33,702 bases of DNA from Thermoflexus sp. GTDB lineage: Bacteria; Chloroflexota; Anaerolineae; Thermoflexales; Thermoflexaceae. This document shows, one piece after another, positions 8,649 to 16,583 of the stretch (the stretch's first letter is position 1; each line of letters starts with the position of its first letter). A program made the translations under genes and the position numbers. The stretch covers positions 1-33,702 of the forward strand of contig JANXBD010000012.1 in the NCBI GenBank assembly GCA_025057635.1, in the 5' to 3' direction. The notes beneath the pieces were generated by a model. The model made no database searches. It saw nothing but the letters and a program-made list of their open reading frames with translations, and had not been told where the DNA came from.

Positions 8649-8715
8649 TAGTGCTTCGACCAGCGATCAACTCGAGATCTTCAGAAACTAGAGCAGACGA
8701 ACTCTTTCCGGGTTG

Positions 8716-8741
8716 GGGCAGAGGCCTTTAGCTCTCTGCCC
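8716..8741. other. Small hairpin between divergent ndk and S1 genes
   Basis: GGGCAGAG (8716-8723) pairs with CTCTGCCC (8734-8741) around a 10-base loop, upstream of both promoters. Its role is unknown; it could be an operator or a terminator remnant. Confidence 0.4.
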
Positions 8742-8784
8742 TGATTTAGAAAAGCGCCGAATCCGGAGCCGGACAAAGCGCAGT

Positions 8785-8813
8785 TTGCCAGACTGTTCCT
8801 CCCGACGTAAAAT
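8785..8813 (+). promoter_or_regulatory. Sigma-70-type promoter of the S1-domain gene
   Basis: TTGCCA (8785-8790), 17 bases, then TAAAAT (8808-8813). Each hexamer matches five of six consensus positions at ideal spacing. The start would be near 8820, giving a leader of about 58 bases with GAGGAGG before the ATG. Confidence 0.65.
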
Positions 8814-8877
8814 TGTGAAAGCAAGAACGGATCGCACTCCTATTCATCCAAACCCACTTGAGGAGGGATAAACAGCC

Positions 8878-9855
8878 ATGGAAACGAGCCCTGTGGTCTT
8901 GGAACAGCAAGAGGAAACGAGGAGCTCCATCAAAATTCCCCTTCGATCCCTTCGCCCTAAGATGCAGATCGAAGGCGTTGTTCTGACTGTCACTCCCGCG
9001 GGCGCTTTCGTTGACATCAGCTCTGAGATCCCTGGCTTCCTTCACATCTCCCAGTTCAGCCCTCAACCGGTTCCCCGGGGATCTGATATCCTAAAGCCCG
9101 GCGATCGTGTGACCGTGTGGGTGAAGCAGGTGAATCGGAAGAAAAACCTGCTGAGCCTGACCATGATCCGCCCTGCTACTTATGGCTGGGGTCAACTGAA
9201 GCCTGGCCGAGAGTTCGTAGGTCGGATCACGCGGCTAGAGCCGGGCGGCATATATGTAGACATCGATGCCCCAGTGGAAGGATTCGTTCCCGCCTCCCAG
9301 ATTCGCAAGGAAGGCCGTGTGGATCCCACCAGCTTGTTCCAGGTTGGTGAAGAGGTAAAGGTTTGGGTGGTCAGCGTCAGCCGCCGCGAACGCCGGTTGC
9401 GCCTGACGATGATACCGCCGCCCTCGATCAAGTGGGAGGAGTTGAAAATCGGGGAGATCACCCGAGGCAAGATCACCCGAGTGGAGAAGTTCGGAGCCTT
9501 CGTGGACATTGGGGCGGAACGGGATGCCCTGATCCATGTCAGTGAATTCGGAGTGCGCAATCTAAAGGATCCCTCGGAAGTGCTTCGAGAGGGCGAGGAA
9601 ATCGAGGCCCGCATCATCCTAGTCGATCCTGAAAAGAAGCAGATCCGGCTCAGCCTGCGAGGACTCCTTCATGTTCGAGAAGTAAAGCCTGAACTGCCCT
9701 CACAGCAAACAGTTCGCTCCCGATCTACCATCCATGAGGTCGAGCCAGAGGAAGAGGAGCTCACAGCGATGGCGTATGCGTTGAAGCGAGCACTGCAGGA
9801 AGCTCAAGCCCGTGGCCGACCGATCTCTACGTTGGAATCACTGTCCACGAATTAG
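8878..9855 (+). CDS. S1 RNA-binding domain protein (three S1 domains, ribosomal S1-like)
   Basis: The protein is 325 aa. Three S1 OB-fold repeats are visible at about 28-97, 109-178 and 191-262, each with the G-x-V/I-x-G-A/I-F/Y-V-D-I core (for example FGAFVDIGAERDALIHVSE in the third). The tail (262-325) is acidic then helical. Proteins of this type bind single-stranded mRNA on the 30S subunit. Standard bacterial S1 has four to six domains, so this is a short version; whether it is the organism's only S1 cannot be told. The ATG has GAGGAGG about 12 bases upstream. It stands alone, with its own promoter and terminator. Confidence 0.88.
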   Translation: METSPVVLEQQEETRSSIKIPLRSLRPKMQIEGVVLTVTPAGAFVDISSEIPGFLHISQFSPQPVPRGSDILKPGDRVTVWVKQVNRKKNLLSLTMIRPATYGWGQLKPGREFVGRITRLEPGGIYVDIDAPVEGFVPASQIRKEGRVDPTSLFQVGEEVKVWVVSVSRRERRLRLTMIPPPSIKWEELKIGEITRGKITRVEKFGAFVDIGAERDALIHVSEFGVRNLKDPSEVLREGEEIEARIILVDPEKKQIRLSLRGLLHVREVKPELPSQQTVRSRSTIHEVEPEEEELTAMAYALKRALQEAQARGRPISTLESLSTN

Positions 9856-9911
9856 TCGAGAATATTTCGTAAACCCCTATGGGTTTAAACCTAAGTGATC
9901 GCGCGGTTCTG

Positions 9912-9944
9912 AAAACGGGGCAAGCTAGTGGCCTGCCCCGTTTT
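9912..9944 (+). terminator. Terminator after the S1-domain gene
   Basis: AAAACGGGGCA (9912-9922) pairs exactly with TGCCCCGTTTT (9934-9944): an 11-bp stem with an 11-base loop that ends in T4 and is A-flanked, so it can work in both directions. A small AAACCC/GGGTTT hairpin lies just before it at about 9870-9887. Confidence 0.85.
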
Positions 9945-10052
9945 GCGTTATGTATGAGCTAAGGAGAGATCCTTCCCTTACCGGATTCGCTTCGGTTCCC
10001 TAAAACCTCCAGCTGATTATTCGATATTCGATATAGGAATTCCCGCTCGAGC

Positions 10053-10058
10053 TATAAT
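10053..10058 (+). promoter_or_regulatory. Probable -10 element for the ParB-fold gene
   Basis: A perfect TATAAT sits in an AT-rich patch. No clear -35 is present 16-18 bases upstream, but an overlapping direct repeat (ATTCGAT twice, 10019-10032) lies there and could bind an activator. The leader to the ATG at 10178 would be about 110 bases. Confidence 0.35.
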
Positions 10059-10177
10059 AAAAATTGTTCCCTTGATATCTCCCTCCCCTTGGCGGATGGG
10101 AGATGAGGGAGGCCCAGGTTTTGAGACACCCTTCCACAACTCCACACGGCATAAATTGTCGTTGTAGGAAAGGCCCG

Positions 10178-11023
10178 ATGCAACTATCGCACATCCCAGA
10201 TGCATTTCCCATCTTGCGTTTTGTCCCTATCCAAGACCTGATCCCCCATGAACAGGCGGATCCGGTGCGAATAGAACCACTGATTCGGCGGCTTCAGTCT
10301 GAGGCAATCCTAAAAAACCCCCCTGTTGTCGCGCCTATTCCGGATGAGCCTCGTTATGTAGTCTTGGATGGAGCTAACCGAATGGAAGCCGCCCGGCGCT
10401 TAGGGTTTCCTCATTTGATAGTTCAGGTAGTGGACTATGAGGATCCCCGTCTTCGGGTGGATGCGTGGACCCACGTGATCAGTGGGGAAAGCCCGGAGGA
10501 TCTCTTCACAACTGTTCAGGCAATCGAAGGGATCATCTGGGAACCCTCGGAGCGCCTGCACGCACAATCAGAGCTAGCCCGCCGTCAGGCCATAGCCTGC
10601 TTTATTACTCCTCAAGGCGGTATCTACCTCATCCGAGCGGAAGGAGATCTATATCGTCGGATCAACCTGCTGAATCATCTAGTGGACACATATAAATCCC
10701 ATTTTCGGTTCTACAGAACCATCACTGACCAGCTGCAGCAAATTCTCACCTACTACGAACAGGTGATCGGTATAGCCATCTTCCCACGCTATGAGCCAGC
10801 AGAGATCATCGAGATGGCCCGGAGCGGAGCACGGCTCCCCGCGGGCATCACTCGCCACATCATCCCCTATCGGGCCCTGCGCATCAACCTCTCTTTAGAA
10901 ATCCTGAAGGCCCCTCTCTCTTTGGAGGAGAAAAACGCCTGGCTGACCGAGTGGTTCCGCCAGAAGCTGGCCGCCCGAGAGATTCGTGTCTATGAGGAAA
11001 GCGTGGTTATCTTCGATGAATAG
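10178..11023 (+). CDS. ParB/sulfiredoxin-fold protein, resembles SerK/SbnI free-serine kinases
   Basis: The protein is 281 aa. The N-terminal 100 residues have the ParB-N/sulfiredoxin layout: an early loop with LIPHEQADP (Glu25), a PPVVAPI strand, the phosphate-binding DGANR motif (64-68), then ARRLGF and a VQVVDYEDP strand followed by a WTHV element (97-100). A DGxHR-type motif plus a W-x-H element after the domain is what I know from SerK and SbnI, which phosphorylate free serine, rather than from partition ParB. No helix-turn-helix DNA-binding domain is seen; the C-terminal 170 residues are helical and unassigned. ATG 10178 has AGGAAAGG at good spacing and is preferred over an upstream in-frame start at 10103. 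The gene stands alone and is convergent with rluD. The kinase role is inference. Confidence 0.65.
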   Translation: MQLSHIPDAFPILRFVPIQDLIPHEQADPVRIEPLIRRLQSEAILKNPPVVAPIPDEPRYVVLDGANRMEAARRLGFPHLIVQVVDYEDPRLRVDAWTHVISGESPEDLFTTVQAIEGIIWEPSERLHAQSELARRQAIACFITPQGGIYLIRAEGDLYRRINLLNHLVDTYKSHFRFYRTITDQLQQILTYYEQVIGIAIFPRYEPAEIIEMARSGARLPAGITRHIIPYRALRINLSLEILKAPLSLEEKNAWLTEWFRQKLAAREIRVYEESVVIFDE

Positions 11024-11067
11024 GTAGGTAGGTTTAAGATAGACTCGTTGCATCGCCAATCGCACAA

Positions 11068-12006
11068 TTATGGGCGGATCGATGGCTCCTCTAGGACCCG
11101 AAGAACCTCTCGTAGATCCGGTGGCAAAGGAGCCTCAAAGGTCATCGGCTCCGGATGCAAGGGCAGGCGTACTGTGAGCGCCCGGGCATGAAGAAACAGT
11201 CGAGGGCATGGCAAGGCGGCTCGTCGCCCATAAAGCGGATCCCCAACGATTGGATATCCCACATACGCCAGATGCACCCGGATTTGATGCGTGCGCCCAG
11301 TCTCCGGATAGACCTCTAACCATGCGTAGCGTCCCCATCGCCCTTCATAGGCTTTTAACACCCGATACCGGGTGCGGGCCGGGCGGCCAGTGAGCACTAC
11401 CGCCATCCGCCGGCGGTGACCGGGATCCCGCGCGATCGGCGCCTCGATGGTTCCCTCCGGAGGCGGATGTCCGATCACCAGCGCATCATAGACTTTACGC
11501 ACCATGCGTGCCTTGAATTGGGCCTGTATGAAATGGTAGGTCCGCTCGTTCTTGGCGACCAGCAATACCCCCGATGTTTCCTTATCTAGCCGATGCACCA
11601 ACCCTGGGCGCAGGATTCCTCCCACCCCCTCCAGACCCGGACAATGAGCTAGGATGGCATGGATTAAGGTGCCCCGGGCATGGCCTGCCCCCGGATGCAC
11701 CACCATCCCCGCAGGCTTTTGAATCACCAGCACATCCTGATCTTCGTAAAGAACATCTAGCGGGATGGGCTCGGGGATCAGATCGACAGGTTCAGGAGGA
11801 GGAATGTGAACAGTGATTTGATCCCCTGAACGGATCCGATGGGCTGGCCGCAGCACCGGTGCTCCATTGACCGATACCAGTCCCCTCTCAATGAGCCTCT
11901 GAGCGGCGGAACGGGTGAGCTCAGGCAAGCGAACTGCGATCGCGCGATCCAGACGATTGCAAGCCTCTACAATGAACGTCTCTACCCGCATTGAAGTCAT
12001 CGCCAT
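11068..12006 (-). CDS. RluA/RluD family 23S rRNA pseudouridine synthase
   Basis: The protein is 312 aa. An S4 RNA-binding domain comes first (about 18-70), then the RluA-family catalytic domain with GLVHRLDKETSG (catalytic Asp141) and the later RTHQIRVHLAY...GDPLYG block. The family isomerises uridine in 23S rRNA or tRNA; by similarity it is closest in layout to RluD (helix 69 of 23S rRNA), but the exact target is inferred. The first ATG is at 12006; ATG 12000 has a better-placed AGGA and may be the true start. It lies 99 bases after the AAA+ gene on the same strand. Confidence 0.9.
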   Translation of the reverse strand: MAMTSMRVETFIVEACNRLDRAIAVRLPELTRSAAQRLIERGLVSVNGAPVLRPAHRIRSGDQITVHIPPPEPVDLIPEPIPLDVLYEDQDVLVIQKPAGMVVHPGAGHARGTLIHAILAHCPGLEGVGGILRPGLVHRLDKETSGVLLVAKNERTYHFIQAQFKARMVRKVYDALVIGHPPPEGTIEAPIARDPGHRRRMAVVLTGRPARTRYRVLKAYEGRWGRYAWLEVYPETGRTHQIRVHLAYVGYPIVGDPLYGRRAALPCPRLFLHARALTVRLPLHPEPMTFEAPLPPDLREVLRVLEEPSIRP

Positions 12007-12105
12007 CCTAGGAGATTCAGCAATCGGAGGGCTCGGAAGCCGCGCTGGTGAATCCCTTCTTGCACGGGTGCCCTCTACCGGAAACCATAGATCCCCGGCA
12101 TGCTT

Positions 12106-13344
12106 TCAGCGCTTCCCCCCTCGTCGTCCTGCTTTGCGCTGTCGGTTGGATCGGCGGTGCCAGTTATGGATGATGGCCATGATCTCTTGGTCCTCTTTCT
12201 CCTGCTGAGCGACAAAAGTCGTGACGAAAGGGCTACGGCGTTGGCGGAGCGCCATCAGGGCCACCGCACGCAGATCCTGCAAGGTAACCACCTCCCGGCC
12301 ATCCGCAGCCGCATATGCCCGAGCGGCCTCTAAAAGAGCGATCTCGGCTCGACTGGATTCGATGCCTAGCTGATGGATCCAGTTGATCGCTTGGCGCTCT
12401 AATTCCGGAGGGATCGTCACTCGGGGCAGCCGTCGACGAGCCTCCGCGATCTCCGCCGCCGCAGCAGCGGTCTCGTGCGCCCACTGAGCCACTAGCGCAT
12501 AGGGATTGCTCCGGAAAAGCCGCACCCGTCGATAGACCTCTAGGCGGTCCTCTGGATCGCTTAGGCCGCGCACAACCACCCGCAGACCGAAGCGATCATG
12601 GATCTGAGGCCGTAGTGCACCTTCCTCCGGGTTCATGGAAGCGATCAGGACCAGCCGGGCACGATAGGTCGCCGCTAGCGGCCCTCGTCGCACGGTATAT
12701 CGGCCCAGGGCTGCCGCGTCCAGGATCGCGTTCACAATCTCCGGATCCAGGAGATTGACCTCGTCCACATAAAGGAGATTCTGATCGGCTTGGGCCAGAA
12801 GCCCATATCGGATGCGCACCTTCCCTTCCACGGCAGCCTGCTCGTCCAGTCCCCCAACCACATCCTCCAAGCGCGCGTTTAGAGGGAGTTCGATCAGACG
12901 CATGCGATCAGGGGCGGTGATCGGTTCCCCGTGACCTAGCTTGCGAGCGCAATCCTTGCAGACCATGTGGAAGCCCAGTGTATAAGCGGCCTCCGGCTCA
13001 CAACCGTAGGGGCAGAGCGAGCGCTCAACCGATGGAAGCAGATCCAACAAGCCCCGAACGGCGGTCGTTTTGCCAGTCCCCCGAGCACCCATCAACAGCA
13101 CCCCTCCAACGGCCGGGTTGATCAAGGCGAGGGCCAGCGCGAGCTTCATCTCGGTCTGGCCCACAATCGCCAGAAACGGAAAGCGAACCGCTTCCTCTAC
13201 CGGCCGGTCGGCCGGAGGGCGTGCACGGAGAACCTGGGCCGCGGGGTTCCGCTCTTCCAGCAGGCGCAGCAACATCGAGGTTCGCCGGGGCGCCTCCGAG
13301 AGGGTCTCTGCGCTCAATACCGCTCCCTGATGATCCTCTCCCAT
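12106..13344 (-). CDS. Magnesium-chelatase subunit I (BchI/ChlI)-type AAA+ ATPase with a Cys-rich insertion
   Basis: The protein is 412 aa from ATG 13344, which has AAAGGA 9-10 bases upstream; in-frame GTG 13371 and ATG 13362 are alternatives. Walker A is GARGTGKTT (86-94) and Walker B LLYVDEVNLL (190-199), followed by the helix-2 insert, ASMNPEEGALRPQIHDRFGL and the VEVVDPEDR-type lid region. These mark the chelatase I / MoxR superfamily. Between Walker A and B there are four Cys, C111-x3-C115 and C129-x2-C132, a likely zinc or iron-sulfur site. The tail is very basic. No BchD/H or VWA partner is in the window, so the role (chelatase, or MoxR-like chaperone for a VWA protein) is open. Confidence 0.82.
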   Translation of the reverse strand: MGEDHQGAVLSAETLSEAPRRTSMLLRLLEERNPAAQVLRARPPADRPVEEAVRFPFLAIVGQTEMKLALALALINPAVGGVLLMGARGTGKTTAVRGLLDLLPSVERSLCPYGCEPEAAYTLGFHMVCKDCARKLGHGEPITAPDRMRLIELPLNARLEDVVGGLDEQAAVEGKVRIRYGLLAQADQNLLYVDEVNLLDPEIVNAILDAAALGRYTVRRGPLAATYRARLVLIASMNPEEGALRPQIHDRFGLRVVVRGLSDPEDRLEVYRRVRLFRSNPYALVAQWAHETAAAAAEIAEARRRLPRVTIPPELERQAINWIHQLGIESSRAEIALLEAARAYAAADGREVVTLQDLRAVALMALRQRRSPFVTTFVAQQEKEDQEIMAIIHNWHRRSNRQRKAGRRGGKR

Positions 13345-13367
13345 AGATCCCAATCCTTTCATCGATA

Positions 13368-14306
13368 TCACGTCACACGATCCAACAAGCCCTCACAGAC
13401 CATCTGCAGACGCTCCCGTGCTCTCATATCCCCTTTTAGAGGAGGTGTTGATCATGAAGGCATTTAGGATTTCGTCCGAGATCCCTTTGGACACTTCCTT
13501 CCAACGCCCTCGGACAACACAAGGTAGAAAGCTCCGCCCCGAGCGCCTTCTCCCCAGTGAGCGACCATACGCGGCGGTAAGAGGATATAGAGCCATAGAA
13601 GGCAGCCTGGGCGCGGACGAATTCCTGCATCTCCATCTCATTCCGGACGGCGACCACGAACACACTGCCGACGAGGGTGAGCTCCTTACAGCTCCTATCT
13701 ACATTCCGCACCCCAAGCCTCAATGGCTGGCGAAAAGGATTTCAAGCAGGTAGCGAGGGGTATGAAAAGGACGACGACAAAGCCATCTCTTACCTCTTCC
13801 GGCCAAGCGGGCCAGCGGAGGGTTTCACCCCGGCCAGCATGAATAGGAATCTGCAGCTCTGGGATCGGCCCCGCATCGAAGAAAGACAACATCAGGGTCA
13901 GGTTGAAGAATCGTCCTCAAATAGCTTAGCCAACCTCCTTGCCGCCAACATGTCTAGAAAACCTGCATCGCCTCGATCGTGTCCCGGAGCTTTATGACGG
14001 GATCTCATGGCATGCCGAAGCGACGTTCGACATAGGCCTCCTCTTGAGTGCGCAGGCCGAGGATCATGTGGCTCAGGATAGCTAGGTCAGATCCTAGCGT
14101 ATAAGCGATCACGGCGGGGCTGCGGGCGAAGGCGATGGCCACGCCAGCCCTCGGGGTGCTCTACCAGACGTGTTCCGTCGCTAGAGCCACGGGAAGCAAA
14201 AGATCATGGCGGATCTCATCGGTCTAGACCCCACTCTCTCCGCCTCACAAGCCAGCGCAGGGATCTTCAGAAACCGGTCGAAGGACAGGATTCTGCCCAG
14301 ATCCAT
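13368..14306 (-). pseudogene. Decayed LLM-class F420-dependent oxidoreductase
   Basis: Read on the minus strand, successive fragments in shifting frames line up in order with a luciferase-like F420-dependent oxidoreductase of about 330 aa. They are: ATG 14306 with KIPALACEAERVG; then LLLPVALATEHVW and a TAG; then VAIAFARSPAVIA; then MILGLRTQEEAYVERRFGMP and a TGA; then IKLRDTIEAMQVF and a TAG; then PELQIPIHAG; then the family motif QAAFYGSISSYRRVW; then GRWKEVSKGISDEILNAF; ending EGLLDRVT at 13368. At least three in-frame stops and several frameshifts make it non-functional. It almost abuts the AAA+ gene start. F420-dependent members use reduced or oxidised F420 on alcohols and aldehydes; the substrate of this one is unknown. 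Confidence 0.85.
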
Positions 14307-14411
14307 TGCAAGGCTCCGTCGACTACCTCATGTCATTCCATTCTACAATATTAATCTGCGCGATCGGGAACTAGATCGGCGAGGTCAAATCTCTTGCTTT
14401 GCTTACTCCCA

Positions 14412-15470
14412 ATGCGTGCCTACCTTCCCTGGTATCTGGTGATTGGATATTTAGGGGCGACGTGGGCTGCGGCCTTAGGGGTGATCCTCCTGCGCGGGGG
14501 TCAGGTCTACGCCTCCCGATCTCTTCGGGTCGGCGGGGTTCTGCTCCTGCTCGGAAGCGGGATCGGGTTCTTCGCTGGAGTGCCTGAGATCTGGACACCG
14601 GGCCTAGCTGGCACGGAGCTTAGTGCAATCAGTGGACTCGCTATTATAGGAGCCTGGGCTACCTTCCAGGCTGGCCAGAGGCTCGTCTCCTCTCTTCTCC
14701 GCGAAACGAAACCTCACTCGTCCGCTGTCCTCCCTCCCCTCCCTTCCTACAAGGCGATCGATGCAGATCGTCCTAATCCAACACCCATTTTCCTCAAGAA
14801 TCAGAGGAGGAAGCCCTGGAAAGGAGCTCGCTGGATTGTAAGGGGGATCGCAATCGTGGCGACTCTTGCCATCTGGCGTTGGGACGTCCCCATATTCTCT
14901 ATGATGAACCAGTATGCCGGGCGAACCCCCGGGATCGACGAGCTGGCCCGTTGGCTGATGAATGACTACGCTGTGCCCACGGCGCTAGCAATGTTGGCAT
15001 GGGCTATGTGGCTGACTGGAGATCCCAAGCGCCAGGCAGCTGTCCTGCGGGCCATTTTAGCGGTTCCCCTTACCGGTTTGGTCCTAGAGGCTATGAGCTT
15101 CTTTTACTTCCGCCCCCGCCCCTTCACGGATCATGAGGTCAACCTATTGTTTTATCACCCCTCGGATTCCTCGTTTCCTAGCAACGCCGCCACTGTGGCA
15201 TGGGCGATCGCCGTTTCCTTATGGACTGGCGATTCGAGAATCGGACGGATAGGGATGGGTCTAGCGGCAGGGATCAGCTGGGCCCGGGTTTATGGGGGAG
15301 TGCACTACCCGCTGGATGTAGTGGCGGGGATGCTATTAGGGACGGCAATCAGCTTGGGACTGAAACACCCGCACCGCCTGCACGCATGGAGCCTTCAAAT
15401 GGCTCATCGAGTCGGACGACGGATGTCTCTTCCTGCCTCTTCCTCATGCTCAGGGCTTACAGACCCATAA
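14412..15470 (+). CDS. PAP2-family membrane phosphatase
   Basis: The protein is 352 aa from ATG 14412 (an in-frame TTG lies 18 bases upstream). The N-terminal half has three hydrophobic segments, near 5-25, 40-58 and 75-92, then a Pro-rich basic loop and further segments. The three PAP2 signatures are visible in the C-terminal half: FFYFRPRPF (the KX6RP-type site), DSSFPSNAAT (PSGH equivalent, with Asn-Ala in place of Gly-His) and ARVYGGVHYPLDVVAG (SRX5HX3D-type with the catalytic His). The family removes phosphate from lipid phosphates such as undecaprenyl pyrophosphate or phosphatidate at the membrane. The missing His in the second motif may lower or alter activity. There is no clear ribosome site. 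Confidence 0.82.
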   Translation: MRAYLPWYLVIGYLGATWAAALGVILLRGGQVYASRSLRVGGVLLLLGSGIGFFAGVPEIWTPGLAGTELSAISGLAIIGAWATFQAGQRLVSSLLRETKPHSSAVLPPLPSYKAIDADRPNPTPIFLKNQRRKPWKGARWIVRGIAIVATLAIWRWDVPIFSMMNQYAGRTPGIDELARWLMNDYAVPTALAMLAWAMWLTGDPKRQAAVLRAILAVPLTGLVLEAMSFFYFRPRPFTDHEVNLLFYHPSDSSFPSNAATVAWAIAVSLWTGDSRIGRIGMGLAAGISWARVYGGVHYPLDVVAGMLLGTAISLGLKHPHRLHAWSLQMAHRVGRRMSLPASSSCSGLTDP

Positions 15471-15548
15471 AGCGCAAGCCTTTGGCCTAGGGCTACAGAG
15501 GGAAATCATCCGAAATTAGATTCCACAGGCCCTTTGTGTCCCTCTGTC

Positions 15549-16583
15549 TTATGAAGGAAGAAAAACAGCCACCTGTGTCCCCTTGCCCGGAGCGCTGACA
15601 ATTGAGAGCTGGCCTCCCAACATCTCCACCCACTGACGGATAGAGATCAACCCAATCGTCTTGCGCCGTGGGGCATTCGCTAAGGCTTCCTCCACATCAA
15701 AGCCCACGCCGTTATCCTCAACCTCTAGGCGAACCCCATGGGGCTGGAAGACCAAACGAACTGTTGCCTGGGCAGCCTGGGCATGTAGGCGCACATTCGT
15801 CAGCAGTTCTTGAACGATCCGAAAGAGGGCCGCCTCTTGGTAGGCGGCCAGCCGGTGCTCCTCCCCACTGACCTGCAACTCAATCGAGAACTTCACCTTT
15901 TCCCTCAAAGTCTCCACGTAACGTCGTAGGGTGGGCACTAACCCTAAATCATCCAGGCTCATTGGGCGGATGTCGAACAGGAACTCCCGCATGCGTTGGA
16001 AAGTCTCAACAACCGCACTTTTCATTGCCGCGAGCTCTTGCTTGGCCCGCTCTGGGTCTCGCTGGAAAAGCCGTTCGCAGATTTCTGCCTGCAACACCAA
16101 GTTGGTTAGCGCCTGGGCAGGTCCGTCATGAAGCTGACGGACCAACCGCTGACGTTCCTGTTCTTGGGCCTCGAAGAGGCGGACAATGAGACCAGACTCC
16201 GCGCTTCGTTGAGAGGCGGAAGCAGCTTCCTGCATCTGAGCCAGCATGGCCTGGATATGATTTAGAGTCTCTAAATAGCGCCGCAGGTAGGCCTCTAAGC
16301 TTTGAAGTTTCTCTAGCTGACCCCGCATCACCCACAGCCGCTTTTGAACTTCCAGCGCCGATTGATAGGTCTCTACAATCTCGGCCGTTGGGATGCTCTC
16401 CTGCCGGCTTTCCATCTGCTTGATTTGATTGGTTAAATGTAAGCTGCGCTGGGCCAGACGCTCCACATCAACCGAGGTCTGTCGGATCGACACCTGAAGC
16501 TCCGATAACTGCCGCTGGGCCGTTTCCTGTTCCTCGCGGCAGTAGTTCAACAGATCCTGCAACGGTGCGATCGGATCACTCAT
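15549..16583 (-). CDS. Soluble NarL/DegS-type sensor histidine kinase
   Basis: The protein is 344 aa. Residues 1-125 are Gln/Glu/Leu-rich and predicted coiled coil, with no membrane segment or recognised sensor domain. HisKA_3 follows with ERQRLVRQLHDGPAQAL (phospho-acceptor His152). The ATPase part has the N-box region FRIVQELLTNVRLHA, the G1 box VEDNGVGFD, and the TIGLISIRQWVEMLGGQL segment, ending GTQVAVFLPS. This resembles DegS, a cytoplasmic kinase with a coiled-coil sensor. The ATG overlaps the stop of the regulator gene (ATGA) and has GGAGG seven bases upstream, which decides the start. It phosphorylates the adjacent regulator by inference. Confidence 0.9.
   Translation of the reverse strand: MSDPIAPLQDLLNYCREEQETAQRQLSELQVSIRQTSVDVERLAQRSLHLTNQIKQMESRQESIPTAEIVETYQSALEVQKRLWVMRGQLEKLQSLEAYLRRYLETLNHIQAMLAQMQEAASASQRSAESGLIVRLFEAQEQERQRLVRQLHDGPAQALTNLVLQAEICERLFQRDPERAKQELAAMKSAVVETFQRMREFLFDIRPMSLDDLGLVPTLRRYVETLREKVKFSIELQVSGEEHRLAAYQEAALFRIVQELLTNVRLHAQAAQATVRLVFQPHGVRLEVEDNGVGFDVEEALANAPRRKTIGLISIRQWVEMLGGQLSIVSAPGKGTQVAVFLPS

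Noticed and set aside
10103-11023. Calling this gene a chromosome-partition ParB paired with the ParA at 4808
   Set aside because: It lacks the helix-turn-helix and the GERRxRA arginine patch of partition ParB, is more than 4 kb from parA, and has its own likely promoter region. I also saw no parS-like palindrome with the expected TGTTTCACGTGAAACA core.
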